Of a stretch of 64,000 nt of DNA, positions 23,846 to 31,604 are shown one piece after another. This DNA comes from Mixta gaviniae. GTDB lineage: Bacteria > Pseudomonadota > Gammaproteobacteria > Enterobacterales > Enterobacteriaceae. Location of the stretch: NCBI RefSeq assembly GCF_002953195.1, contig NZ_CP026377.1:1-64000 (forward strand), read 5' to 3'. The notes under the pieces are model-generated. The model searched no databases. It was not told the origin of the DNA and worked only from the letters and a program-made list of their open reading frames with translations. The translations under genes were made by a program, and so were the position numbers. How positions within the stretch are numbered: position 1 is the first letter of the stretch; each line of letters starts with the position of its first letter.

Positions 23846-24487
23846 ATGTTGGACATTAACTTAGCGATATCGGATAAATATCCTGCTATTCAGTGCTTCC
23901 TTTGTCATTACGCCAGAGAGGAGTTGGGCTGTAATATCATCGCCGATTTTTCCTTAAGCGAGATGGACAAGCGCGACTCCGCCGCCCGGCAGAGAATAGA
24001 CGCCATCATTACAGACCTCTCTTACTGTAACGATGACCGTCAGCTTTACGGCGTGGCGAAGATCCGCGCCATCCAGCGCGCGCTGCCCGAAGCGAAGGTG
24101 GTACTGTATGTTGAGTATGACAATCTGTCGATTCTGAAAAAAGCGATCAGCTACGGCGCTGATGCGATTGTCAGTAAGTACGATCCGGTCAGCGAAATAA
24201 AAAAGGCGCTGAATGAGATCTTCTCCCGACCTCATCATCGCGTTTACCTGTCGGCCTTTATTAACGCTATCGTGGAAAGCGAGACGGAAAAAAGCGTCCG
24301 CCTGACGGCGAAAGAGTGGGAGATAATACGACTCTATTCTATGGGGCTTTCTCTTTCCAGTATTGCGAAAAAACAAAACCGCGCGGTCAGTACGGTGGCT
24401 ACGCAAAAATATAATGCGATGAAAAAACTGAATGTGAATACCAACAGCGAACTCATTCAGTATGCGTGCATGAATAATATTATTTAA
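23846..24487 (+). CDS. LuxR/RcsB-type response regulator of the export cassette
   Basis: 213 residues. The N-terminal receiver-like domain (about 1-130) has the phosphoacceptor-like Asp in DAIITDLSY, matching ITDLS of RcsB, and a conserved-type Lys in VSKYD. The acidic pocket is reduced to ISDKYP where RcsB has ADDHP. The C-terminal LuxR-type helix-turn-helix (about 145-205) shows LTAKEWEIIRLYSMGLSLSSIAKK and VSTVATQKYNAMKKL. The start at 23846 follows AAAAGGATATC; an in-frame start at 23786 lacks one. No sensor kinase is adjacent. It stands 32 bases before the exporter genes in the same direction, so it is probably their local activator, perhaps as an RcsB partner. Confidence 0.8.
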   Translation: MLDINLAISDKYPAIQCFLCHYAREELGCNIIADFSLSEMDKRDSAARQRIDAIITDLSYCNDDRQLYGVAKIRAIQRALPEAKVVLYVEYDNLSILKKAISYGADAIVSKYDPVSEIKKALNEIFSRPHHRVYLSAFINAIVESETEKSVRLTAKEWEIIRLYSMGLSLSSIAKKQNRAVSTVATQKYNAMKKLNVNTNSELIQYACMNNII

Positions 24488-24519
24488 TTGCGCATTCTTA
24501 TCAGAAAAGGATTTTGGTA

Positions 24520-27144
24520 ATGAATACCAGGAGAGTCAACGCCGCGGCGGTAACCCTTTGTGCCGCGCTGAGCCTGCTGCCTGAAGGGGCTGACGGCGTA
24601 AGCCTACAGGAGGCGGTGCTGGCGGCCAGCCTTTACGACAGTGAGGTAAACGCTGCCAGGCATGCGCACCAGGCGGATAGCGAAAAAAGCGTGCAGGGGT
24701 TCGCCAGCCTGCTGCCGACCATCGGGCTGAACGCCGGGTACAGCAGGCAGGATCAGCCGAAGGCCTACTATGCCGCCGGCGTTACGCGGCATAACGTCAG
24801 CGTAAACCTGACGCAGCCGCTGTTTGATATCGCCAAATTCGCCGCCTGGAAACGGGGGGAAGCGATCGCCGACTATGCCGACGTCATACTGATGCAGGCG
24901 CAGCAAAAGCTGATCGCGAGCGTCGCTGACGCCTATTTCCGCGTTATCTATCAGCGGGAGGTGTTAAACAGCGCGCTGAACGCCAGAGCCGCCTACGCCA
25001 GGCAGCTCAGCCAGACACAGGTGGCGATCAGCGTCGGCGAAGGCACGCGGCTGGAGCGGGACGAAGCGCAGGCCAACTACGATAAGACCGTGGCGGAAGC
25101 GATCGCCGCCCGCAACGATCTTGACGAAGCGGGCATGGTTTTTTCACGGCTCACCAGCCTTAATCCCGATGAGATCCAGCCGGTCGATGTCGCCTGCCTG
25201 ATGCGCTTGCCGCTTCCTGATGATGAGGCGCTGCAGCGTAAAGCGATGCAAAACAATCTCAGCATACGTGCCGCGCTGTTTCAGCTGGATCAGGCAAAGG
25301 CCGATCTGATTGCCGCGCATGGCGCGCATCTGCCGGTAGTGACGCTGCAGGCGGGCTATGGCACTAACTGGAGCCGCGCGGAAAACGACAACTATCTCAA
25401 TGTGCTGATGGGCAGCACTTCTAAAACGCGCAACAGCACCCTTGGCGTCAGCGTCTCGGTGCCGTTGTTCTCCGGCGGCGCGCAGATCTCCCAGTCGATC
25501 GAGGCCGTACAGCGCCGTGAACAGGGGAAAGATCTGCTGGAGGATGCGCGGCGTAAAGCGCGCCAGGAGACGCAGTCGGCCTGGCTAAAGCTTAAAAACG
25601 GCCGGAGCCACTATCTGGCTGAGGAAAAGGCACTCTCCTCGGCAAAGAGCAAAGTGAACTCAACCGCCTACGGGCGCAAGGTCGGTTTAAGAACCATTAT
25701 CGATGAACTCAACGCGGAGCAGAGCTACTACAAAACGCGGCAGGAGATGGCGCGGGTAGAGTATGACTATCTGAACGCCCAAATTAAACTCGCCATGGAG
25801 TTGGGCGAGCTGGATTATGCGGCGTTAGCACAGTTCCATTGTCCCGAAGGACAGCGCCGCGCCGCCGTGCAGCCGGGGGGCGTTATGAGTGAATCGTTAT
25901 TCCGTCAGGAGGCGTTGGAGGCGAATAAAACCTCAGCCATCGGCAATGTGGCGTTGTATTGCCCGCCCTATCGCTGGCTGGTGATTTCGCTGGTGGCGGC
26001 GATCGCGATTGCCGTCGCCGCCTTCTTTACGTTTGGCAGCTATACCAAGCGGGAAACGGCCATCGGACAGCTGATGCCCGCCAAAGGCGTAATGAATGTG
26101 GCCTCGATGGCGGCAGGCACCGTCATCGACATTCACGTCGAAGAGGGGCAACGGGTTGAAAAAGGCGAGGCGATCGCCACGGTCTCTTCGGAAGTGTTTA
26201 CGGCGCTGGGACAGACGCGGGAAACCGTGGCGCAGCAGCTGCGGCTGCAGCGCGAACGGCTGCGGGGGGATCTCGATAATCAACAGAAGCTGTTTGCCGA
26301 AGCGATGAGCGGGCTGCAGGAGCGGGAGCGGCTGCTCGGCTCCCAGCTTGAGCAGCTGGATCTGCAGCAGACGCAGCGCGCCCGCCAGGCACGGCTGGCG
26401 CGTCGCCAGCTGGATAAGCTGAACCTGATGCGCAAAGAAGGCTACGCCTCCAATAGCCAGGTCGAGCAGCAGGAGGCTGCCGTTATTGATGCCGACGCAC
26501 GCCTGCAGGATATCGCGCGTCAGCGTCTCGATATCCACCAGCAGCTCGCACAGACGCGCCAGCAGCTACGCGAACTGCCGATGAACACGCGCAATAAGCA
26601 GAATGAGATTGAGCGTCGCCTCTCTGAGCTGGAGCAGTCGATGGCGGAAAACGAATCCCGGCGATCCATCGTGCTGCGCGCGCCGATGGAGGGCATGGTC
26701 GGTTCCGTGATGGTGAAAGCGGGGCAGATGGTGAGCGCCGGCCAGACGCTGTTTTCCGTCCTGCCGGATGAAGGGCGGCTGCAGGCGCGCATTATGGTCA
26801 GCAGCCGCGCCATCGGCTTTATCCGGCCGGGGCAGAAGGTGGTGCTGCGCTATCAGGCGTTCCCTTTTCAAAAGTTCGGCCAGCAGTATGGCAAGGTGGC
26901 GGAGGTGTCGCGCGTCGCGCTTTCGCCGCAGGAGGTGGCGACCCTCACCGGCAATAACAATGTGCAGGAACAGCACTATCGCGTGGTGGTCGCGCTGGAA
27001 AAGCAGCATATCAACGTCTACGGCCGTCAGGAAAAACTGCGCCCCGGCAGCGCGCTGGAAGCGGACTTCCTTATTGATACCCGTCGCCTGTACGAATGGG
27101 TGCTGGAGCCGCTTTACGCGCTGGGACGGCGGGCGGGCAACTAA
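24520..27144 (+). CDS. TolC-family outer-membrane channel joined in frame to an HlyD/CvaA-family membrane fusion protein
   Basis: One 874-codon frame with two complete proteins. Residues 1-455 are a TolC-type channel: signal-like N-terminus (about 1-26), then duplicated long helices and LAxxGxxT-like repeats ending LAMELGELDYAALAQFHCPEG. Residues 456-874 begin MSESLFRQEALEANKTSAIG, the usual start of CvaA/HlyD periplasmic adaptors. They continue with a membrane helix (about 486-506), a long coiled-coil hairpin (about 550-700) and a lipoyl/beta-barrel part (APMEGMVGSVMVKAGQMV). A real fusion is topologically awkward: the channel ends in the periplasm, but the adaptor helix starts in the cytoplasm. 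The join follows a run of six G (25875-25880). With five G the channel would stop at TGA overlapping the adaptor ATG at 25885, so two coupled genes are likelier. The start at 24520 follows AAAAGG. Confidence 0.8.
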   Translation: MNTRRVNAAAVTLCAALSLLPEGADGVSLQEAVLAASLYDSEVNAARHAHQADSEKSVQGFASLLPTIGLNAGYSRQDQPKAYYAAGVTRHNVSVNLTQPLFDIAKFAAWKRGEAIADYADVILMQAQQKLIASVADAYFRVIYQREVLNSALNARAAYARQLSQTQVAISVGEGTRLERDEAQANYDKTVAEAIAARNDLDEAGMVFSRLTSLNPDEIQPVDVACLMRLPLPDDEALQRKAMQNNLSIRAALFQLDQAKADLIAAHGAHLPVVTLQAGYGTNWSRAENDNYLNVLMGSTSKTRNSTLGVSVSVPLFSGGAQISQSIEAVQRREQGKDLLEDARRKARQETQSAWLKLKNGRSHYLAEEKALSSAKSKVNSTAYGRKVGLRTIIDELNAEQSYYKTRQEMARVEYDYLNAQIKLAMELGELDYAALAQFHCPEGQRRAAVQPGGVMSESLFRQEALEANKTSAIGNVALYCPPYRWLVISLVAAIAIAVAAFFTFGSYTKRETAIGQLMPAKGVMNVASMAAGTVIDIHVEEGQRVEKGEAIATVSSEVFTALGQTRETVAQQLRLQRERLRGDLDNQQKLFAEAMSGLQERERLLGSQLEQLDLQQTQRARQARLARRQLDKLNLMRKEGYASNSQVEQQEAAVIDADARLQDIARQRLDIHQQLAQTRQQLRELPMNTRNKQNEIERRLSELEQSMAENESRRSIVLRAPMEGMVGSVMVKAGQMVSAGQTLFSVLPDEGRLQARIMVSSRAIGFIRPGQKVVLRYQAFPFQKFGQQYGKVAEVSRVALSPQEVATLTGNNNVQEQHYRVVVALEKQHINVYGRQEKLRPGSALEADFLIDTRRLYEWVLEPLYALGRRAGN
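25875..25880 (+). other. G6 tract controlling the channel/adaptor join
   Basis: Six consecutive G bases sit just before the adaptor ATG (25885). Reading with one G fewer gives CCG GGG GCG TTA TGA, i.e. a stop at 25886-25888 overlapping the ATG as ATGA, the standard coupled arrangement. Either a sequence error or a real length-variable tract. Confidence 0.75.
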
Positions 27145-27186
27145 ATGCGCCCGGCGATGCGTTAACGACAGGGAGTGGTTTTATTT

Positions 27187-29346
27187 ATGAAGTTTTTAGA
27201 AGCATTGAATTTTGGCTGGCGTCGCCAATTACCGGTGATGCAGCAAACGCAGGCGACGGAGTGCGGGCTGACCTGCGTCGGGATGATCGCTAACTATTTT
27301 GGCCACGCCATCGATATGGTGACGCTGCGTAAGCGCTTTCCGACGTCGCTGAAAGGCGCGACGCTGGCGGATGTGATGCTTATCGCGCATCAGCTGGGCA
27401 TGGCGGGCCGCGCCCTGCGGCTGGAGCTGGATGAGCTGGGCAAACTGCGTCGTCCCTGCATCCTGCACTGGGAGATGAACCACTTTGTGGTGCTGAAAAG
27501 CGTCGCGAAGGGGAAGATAACCATTCACGACCCGGCGCGGGGAAAACGCGACGTTCCGATGGACGAGGTCTCGCGCAGCTTTACCGGCGTCGCGCTGGAG
27601 CTGCTGCCCGCCGCGACCTTCACTCAGGCGCAGGAGAAGCAGTCAATCTCGATGCGCAAGCTGATCGGCAATGTGACCGGCATCCGCAGCGCCTTTGCTC
27701 AGGTGATGATCCTGTCGGTGGCGCTGGAGCTGTTCGGCATCCTGTCGCCCTTCTATATGCAGTGGGTAATGGATCAGGTGCTGGTGTCGGCCAATTATGA
27801 TTTGCTGACCCTGCTGGGCTGCGGTTTTATTATCGTGACGTTGCTGAATATCGCCATCTCCGCGCTGCGATCCTGGGTCACAACCTGGTTTTCCAGCCTG
27901 CTTAGCGTGCAGTGGACAGCGAACGTCTGCGCCCATCTGCTCGGCCTGCCGATGGCCTATTTTGAATCGCGGCACGTCGGCGATGTGTTGTCGCGGTTCG
28001 GCTCGATCGGCACCATTCAAAACACGCTTACCGGCCGTTTTATCAGCTCTATTCTCGACGGCGTGATGGCTGTCGTCACGCTGGGAATGCTGTTTATCTA
28101 TAACATTCGGCTCGCCTGGCTGGTGCTGGGGCTGCTGGCCGCCTACGTTATTATCCGCTGGATCTCGTTTCGGCCTTTTCGTCAGGCGAATGAGGATCAG
28201 ATTGCCGCCTCGGCGCGCGCGCAGTCACAGCTGCTGGAGTCTATCCGTGGCGTACAGGCGGTTAAGTTGAATAACAAGCAGGAGATGCGCGTCGCGGCCT
28301 ATGCCAACGCGCTGGTGGAAAGCACCAATAAAGGCGTGGCGATACAGCGTCTGTCGATAGGGTTCAGCTCGGTGCAGGGGGCGATTTCCGGCGTCGGCCG
28401 TATCGTGCTGATATGGATGGCGGCCCTGCAGGTGCTGGAAGGCAACTTCACCAGCGGGATGCTGGTCGCCTTTATCAGCTTCTCCGATCAGTTTATCAGC
28501 CGCGCCTCGGGGCTGGTGGATGCGGTGATCGATTTCACGATGCTGCGTCTGCACGGCGAACGACTGGCCGATATCGTGCTAACCGATCGCGAGGCGGATA
28601 TGGAGACCTTGCTGCCCGCGCCGATGCATGCCGCGCAGTCGGCCCCCTCGCTGACAATAAAAGATCTCAGCTTTCGCTATGCGGAAACGGAGCCGTACGT
28701 GCTGCGTCACTGCGATATCGCGGTGGCGGCCGGCGAATCGGTGGCGATTATCGGGCCGTCGGGGCAGGGGAAAACCACGCTGGCCAAGCTGATGATGGGG
28801 CTGCTGAAGCCGGAATCGGGCTGTATCGAGCTTGACGGCGTGGATATCAAAAAGCTGGGAATGCGCCATTACCGCGCGCGCCTGGGCTGCGTCATGCAGG
28901 ACGACATTCTGTTTGCCGGCTCCCTCTCTGACAATATCTGTTTCTTCGACGCGCAGCCCGATCAGGAAAAAATCGAAGATGCCGCGAAGGTGGCGCAGAT
29001 CCATGATGATATCTCCGCGATGCCGATGGGCTATCACAGCCTGGTGGGCGATATGGGCTCCTCGCTCTCCGGCGGGCAGATTCAGCGCGTATTGCTGGCC
29101 CGCGCGCTCTACCGCCAACCGGATCTGCTGATCCTCGATGAGGCTTCAAGCCATCTCGACGTTGATCGCGAGCGGATGATTAATCAGGCGATCCGTCATA
29201 TGCCGGTCACGCGCATTATCATTGCGCACCGGCCGGAAACCATCTGCAGCGCGGACCGTATTATTTTACTTAATCAGGGCAAAGCGGTGGAGATAGATAA
29301 AGCGCACTATGCGCGGTTAAGTAATACGTCACCGCAGAGTAGGTAA
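27187..29346 (+). CDS. Peptidase-domain ABC exporter (C39, CvaB-like) for double-glycine leader peptides
   Basis: 719 residues: a leader-cleaving, peptide-exporting ABC transporter (PCAT) of the inner membrane. The N-terminal C39 peptidase (about 1-140) has catalytic Cys26 in QATECGLTC, His99 in NHFVVLKS and Asp115 in HDPARG. The transmembrane domain covers about 165-450. The nucleotide-binding domain has Walker A GPSGQGKTT (about 523), signature LSGGQIQRVLLARAL (about 626), Walker B LLILDEA (about 646) and the H-loop IIIAHRPET. The start at 27187 (MKFLEALNFGW) follows GGGAG; four codons upstream are also open. It sits 42 bases after the adaptor and is followed by a terminator and then the double-glycine peptide gene, its likely substrate. 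Confidence 0.93.
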   Translation: MKFLEALNFGWRRQLPVMQQTQATECGLTCVGMIANYFGHAIDMVTLRKRFPTSLKGATLADVMLIAHQLGMAGRALRLELDELGKLRRPCILHWEMNHFVVLKSVAKGKITIHDPARGKRDVPMDEVSRSFTGVALELLPAATFTQAQEKQSISMRKLIGNVTGIRSAFAQVMILSVALELFGILSPFYMQWVMDQVLVSANYDLLTLLGCGFIIVTLLNIAISALRSWVTTWFSSLLSVQWTANVCAHLLGLPMAYFESRHVGDVLSRFGSIGTIQNTLTGRFISSILDGVMAVVTLGMLFIYNIRLAWLVLGLLAAYVIIRWISFRPFRQANEDQIAASARAQSQLLESIRGVQAVKLNNKQEMRVAAYANALVESTNKGVAIQRLSIGFSSVQGAISGVGRIVLIWMAALQVLEGNFTSGMLVAFISFSDQFISRASGLVDAVIDFTMLRLHGERLADIVLTDREADMETLLPAPMHAAQSAPSLTIKDLSFRYAETEPYVLRHCDIAVAAGESVAIIGPSGQGKTTLAKLMMGLLKPESGCIELDGVDIKKLGMRHYRARLGCVMQDDILFAGSLSDNICFFDAQPDQEKIEDAAKVAQIHDDISAMPMGYHSLVGDMGSSLSGGQIQRVLLARALYRQPDLLILDEASSHLDVDRERMINQAIRHMPVTRIIIAHRPETICSADRIILLNQGKAVEIDKAHYARLSNTSPQSR

Positions 29347-29429
29347 ATCTCTTTTTTATTAACGTTACCCGTTAATGATTACCCTCACCCTTGCGACTAA
29401 TCTGATTCATTAATTAACATAAATAAAAT

Positions 29430-29459
29430 AAAAGGCAGGAAAGCAATTTTCTGTCTTTT
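29430..29459 (+). terminator. Terminator between the exporter and the peptide gene
   Basis: AAAAGGCAGGAAA (29430-29442), loop GCAA, TTTTCTGTCTTTT (29447-29459): a 13-bp stem with two G-U pairs followed by ATTGTTTTTG. The A/T flanks let it work in both directions. It uncouples the exporter transcript from the peptide gene. Confidence 0.85.
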
Positions 29460-29614
29460 ATTGTTTTTGTCGGCAGGCAAGGTGTTATTAATAATAGATT
29501 ATTTACTATTGTTGCAGGCTTAAGGTAGATTTAGCATTAATATGCCAGTGTAAATTTATGGCGAGGTTTTAAAGGTTATTACCATCAAAATATGAAGTAT
29601 TGAAGGAGTAGTGG
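29460..29614 (+). promoter_or_regulatory. Leader and presumed promoter region of the double-glycine peptide
   Basis: 155 AT-rich bases between the terminator and the peptide gene. Because the terminator precedes it, the peptide must have its own promoter here; no single -35/-10 pair stands out. The ribosome-binding site GAAGGAG lies at a proper distance from the ATG at 29615. Confidence 0.4.
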
Positions 29615-29929
29615 ATGCGTCAGTTAAACAACAGGGAAATAATGGCCGTTTCAGGCGGGAATTTTTTTGACACCCTTGGCGCCGCAATTTTGGGTGGGAT
29701 CGTCGGCGCGACTGCAGGCATGATGAAAGCCGGTACCGCGGGCGGTATGACCGGCGGCATCCTCGGTGTCGGCGTGATTTCCGCTATGGTTGGTGCGGTG
29801 GTGGGCTGCATCGCCATCGGCGTGCAGGGCGTGCTTTACGGCATGATTAACGGCTGGGACAAAACGCTGGAATGGTTTAATACCAATACTGAACAATGGT
29901 TTGATCATAATGCCCCGCTGCCGAAATAA
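29615..29929 (+). CDS. Candidate class II microcin precursor with double-glycine leader
   Basis: 104 residues. The leader MRQLNNREIMAVSGG fits the microcin V-type pattern MRxLxxxExxxVSGG, with the C39 cleavage expected after Gly15. The mature 89 residues have a glycine-rich hydrophobic core with GxxxG patterns (LGGIVGATAG, GGMTGGILGVGVISAMVGAV) and one Cys. The tail is polar and aromatic (GWDKTLEWFNTNTEQWFDHN). This two-part build suits a membrane-inserting peptide recognised by a receptor. No serine-rich siderophore-attachment tail is seen, so it would be of the unmodified type. It is encoded next to a cognate-type PCAT exporter. Whether it kills, and whom, is not visible. Confidence 0.85.
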   Translation: MRQLNNREIMAVSGGNFFDTLGAAILGGIVGATAGMMKAGTAGGMTGGILGVGVISAMVGAVVGCIAIGVQGVLYGMINGWDKTLEWFNTNTEQWFDHNAPLPK

Positions 29930-30225
29930 CCCCGCTGCAATGAGCGTTTTAATTTACGGAATGTCTTTATTAAAAACGGATAAAAGTGGCGCAGCGCGTT
30001 CACCTGTCAGCGCTTTTTAAATACGGCGCTGGCTATCCGGTATGGGAGAAACGGTGAGTGCGTGCATTATTCGCATGTGCGTCGCGGTAATAAAACACTA
30101 TTTATGTCTGGGTAATTGCGGAAAAGTTATTAAGGTAACTTTTCACTTTTGCTCATTTTCATAAAGCGAGGATAGGCGGGCACTATTTTCGGCGCGCTTA
30201 TTATTTCAATAAAACGGAGTTTACG
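29930..30225. other. Intergenic region between the peptide gene and the fimbrial operon
   Basis: 296 AT-rich bases without a credible gene. The only ORF on the plus strand near the peptide is 26 codons (29941-30021), hydrophilic and without a ribosome-binding site, so no immunity gene is evident. CAGCGC/GCGCTGG around 30008-30034 could form a weak hairpin after the peptide gene. The final 80 bases must hold the fimbrial promoter. Confidence 0.4.
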
Positions 30226-30762
30226 ATGAAAAAATGTTTGTTAGGCACAGTGGTTGCGCTTGCCGTTTCTTCTGTAACGATGCCTGCCGGCGCGTCAGTC
30301 GGCACCATCACCATCAACGGCAAGCTGACCCAGTCTACCTGTACCGTCAAAATCGACGGCGGCAGCGCCGATGCGGTCGTCACGCTGCCGACGCTGCCGA
30401 CGTCCGATCTGGCTAAAGACGGCGATACCGCCGGCACGACGGCATTCACTATGAACCTGACTAACTGTAAGCCGGCAACCGGCAGCGTACGCGCCTACTT
30501 TGAGCATGGCACCGCAGTCGACGCCGCGACGGGCCGCCTGAACAACACCAATGCCGCCGGCGCGAAGAACGTTCAGGTTGAGTTACTTGATGCGAAAATG
30601 AACGCTTTGCATATCGGCAACACCAGCCAGCGCGCCAACGCGGCGGGCGAACTGCAGGACGGCGCCGTAAACCTGGTCTATCAGGCGCGTTACCATGCGA
30701 CCGGCGCCTCCACGGCCGGCGAGCTGGCGACGTCGGTCACCTATTCCATCGATTACGAGTAA
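30226..30762 (+). CDS. Major fimbrial subunit (type 1-like pilin)
   Basis: 178 residues, secreted to the periplasm and polymerised by donor-strand exchange. The signal peptide covers about 1-23 (ending MPAGA). The Cys pair (QSTCTV near residue 40 and LTNCKP near 83) gives the conserved disulfide of the FimA clan. The C-terminus VTYSIDYE has the usual beta-zipper pattern with penultimate Tyr. CGGAG precedes the ATG. First gene of a chaperone-usher operon. Confidence 0.93.
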   Translation: MKKCLLGTVVALAVSSVTMPAGASVGTITINGKLTQSTCTVKIDGGSADAVVTLPTLPTSDLAKDGDTAGTTAFTMNLTNCKPATGSVRAYFEHGTAVDAATGRLNNTNAAGAKNVQVELLDAKMNALHIGNTSQRANAAGELQDGAVNLVYQARYHATGASTAGELATSVTYSIDYE

Positions 30763-30834
30763 TCGCCTCGATTAAAAATGCAGGGAGCAAGCCTCCTTGC
30801 ATTCCTTATTTCCGCATCAGGAACAGCATCAGGA

Positions 30835-31569
30835 ATGAATATAAAATTTTTGCTTCTGCTTTTTTCCGGGCTGTTGTTAAACGCCACCTGCACGCTGGCC
30901 GGCATCGTCGTTAACAGTACGCGTGTTATTTATCCGGAAGGCGAAAGGGAAGTAACGGCGCGCCTGGAAAACCAAAATCAACATCCCTCCTTAATTCAGT
31001 CATGGATAGATAACGGCAAAAAGGATGAAGAGATAAAAGCGATAAATGTGCCGTTTATTCTGCTGCCGCCGGTGGCACGCGTTGAACCGCAGCAGGGGCA
31101 AACGTTACGTATTACCTATGTCGGCGAAGCCTCGACACTGCCGAAAGATCGGGAGTCCGTATTCTGGCTGAACATTCTGGATATTCCACCGCGTGCCAAA
31201 GCGGCGGCCGGCAACCCGTTGCAAATGGCGATACGCACGCGAATAAAACTCTTTTTTCGGCCAGAGGCGCTAAAAGGCGAGTCTGCGGCGGAGGCAGCGG
31301 AAAAGCTGGGCTGGCGGCGGATTGAAAGCAAAGAAGGCGTGACGCTGGAGGCGAATAACCGCTCGCCGTTTTATGTCTCCATAGCCTCGATAGAAACCTC
31401 CACCGCACCTAAGCCGGCAAATAAGCTGGCAAGCATTAAGGGCGACATGATCGCGCCTTTTAGCCATGCCCGGTTCACTTTCCCTGCCTCATTAAAAACG
31501 CTAAGCCAGTTTAAATACCATTACATCAATGATTATGGCGCGGTCGTGACGATGGAAAGAGAGATTTAA
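30835..31569 (+). CDS. Periplasmic fimbrial chaperone
   Basis: PapD/FimC-family chaperone that caps pilins until they reach the usher. 244 residues with a signal peptide (about 1-22, MNIKFLLLLF onward). The invariant Arg of the subunit-anchoring pair lies in NSTRVIYPEGE, and the Lys in RTRIKLFFRP. The start at 30835 (MNIKFLLL) gives a clean signal peptide with AGGAA upstream; an open frame from 30778 would precede it with 19 unlikely residues. Confidence 0.93.
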   Translation: MNIKFLLLLFSGLLLNATCTLAGIVVNSTRVIYPEGEREVTARLENQNQHPSLIQSWIDNGKKDEEIKAINVPFILLPPVARVEPQQGQTLRITYVGEASTLPKDRESVFWLNILDIPPRAKAAAGNPLQMAIRTRIKLFFRPEALKGESAAEAAEKLGWRRIESKEGVTLEANNRSPFYVSIASIETSTAPKPANKLASIKGDMIAPFSHARFTFPASLKTLSQFKYHYINDYGAVVTMEREI

Positions 31570-31604
31570 CACCCTAAATCATCAACATAATGAAGGGCAT
31601 GATG

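Noticed and set aside
29941..30021. 26-codon ORF after the microcin gene as an immunity gene
   Set aside because: No ribosome-binding site, too short, hydrophilic; microcin immunity proteins are membrane or larger.
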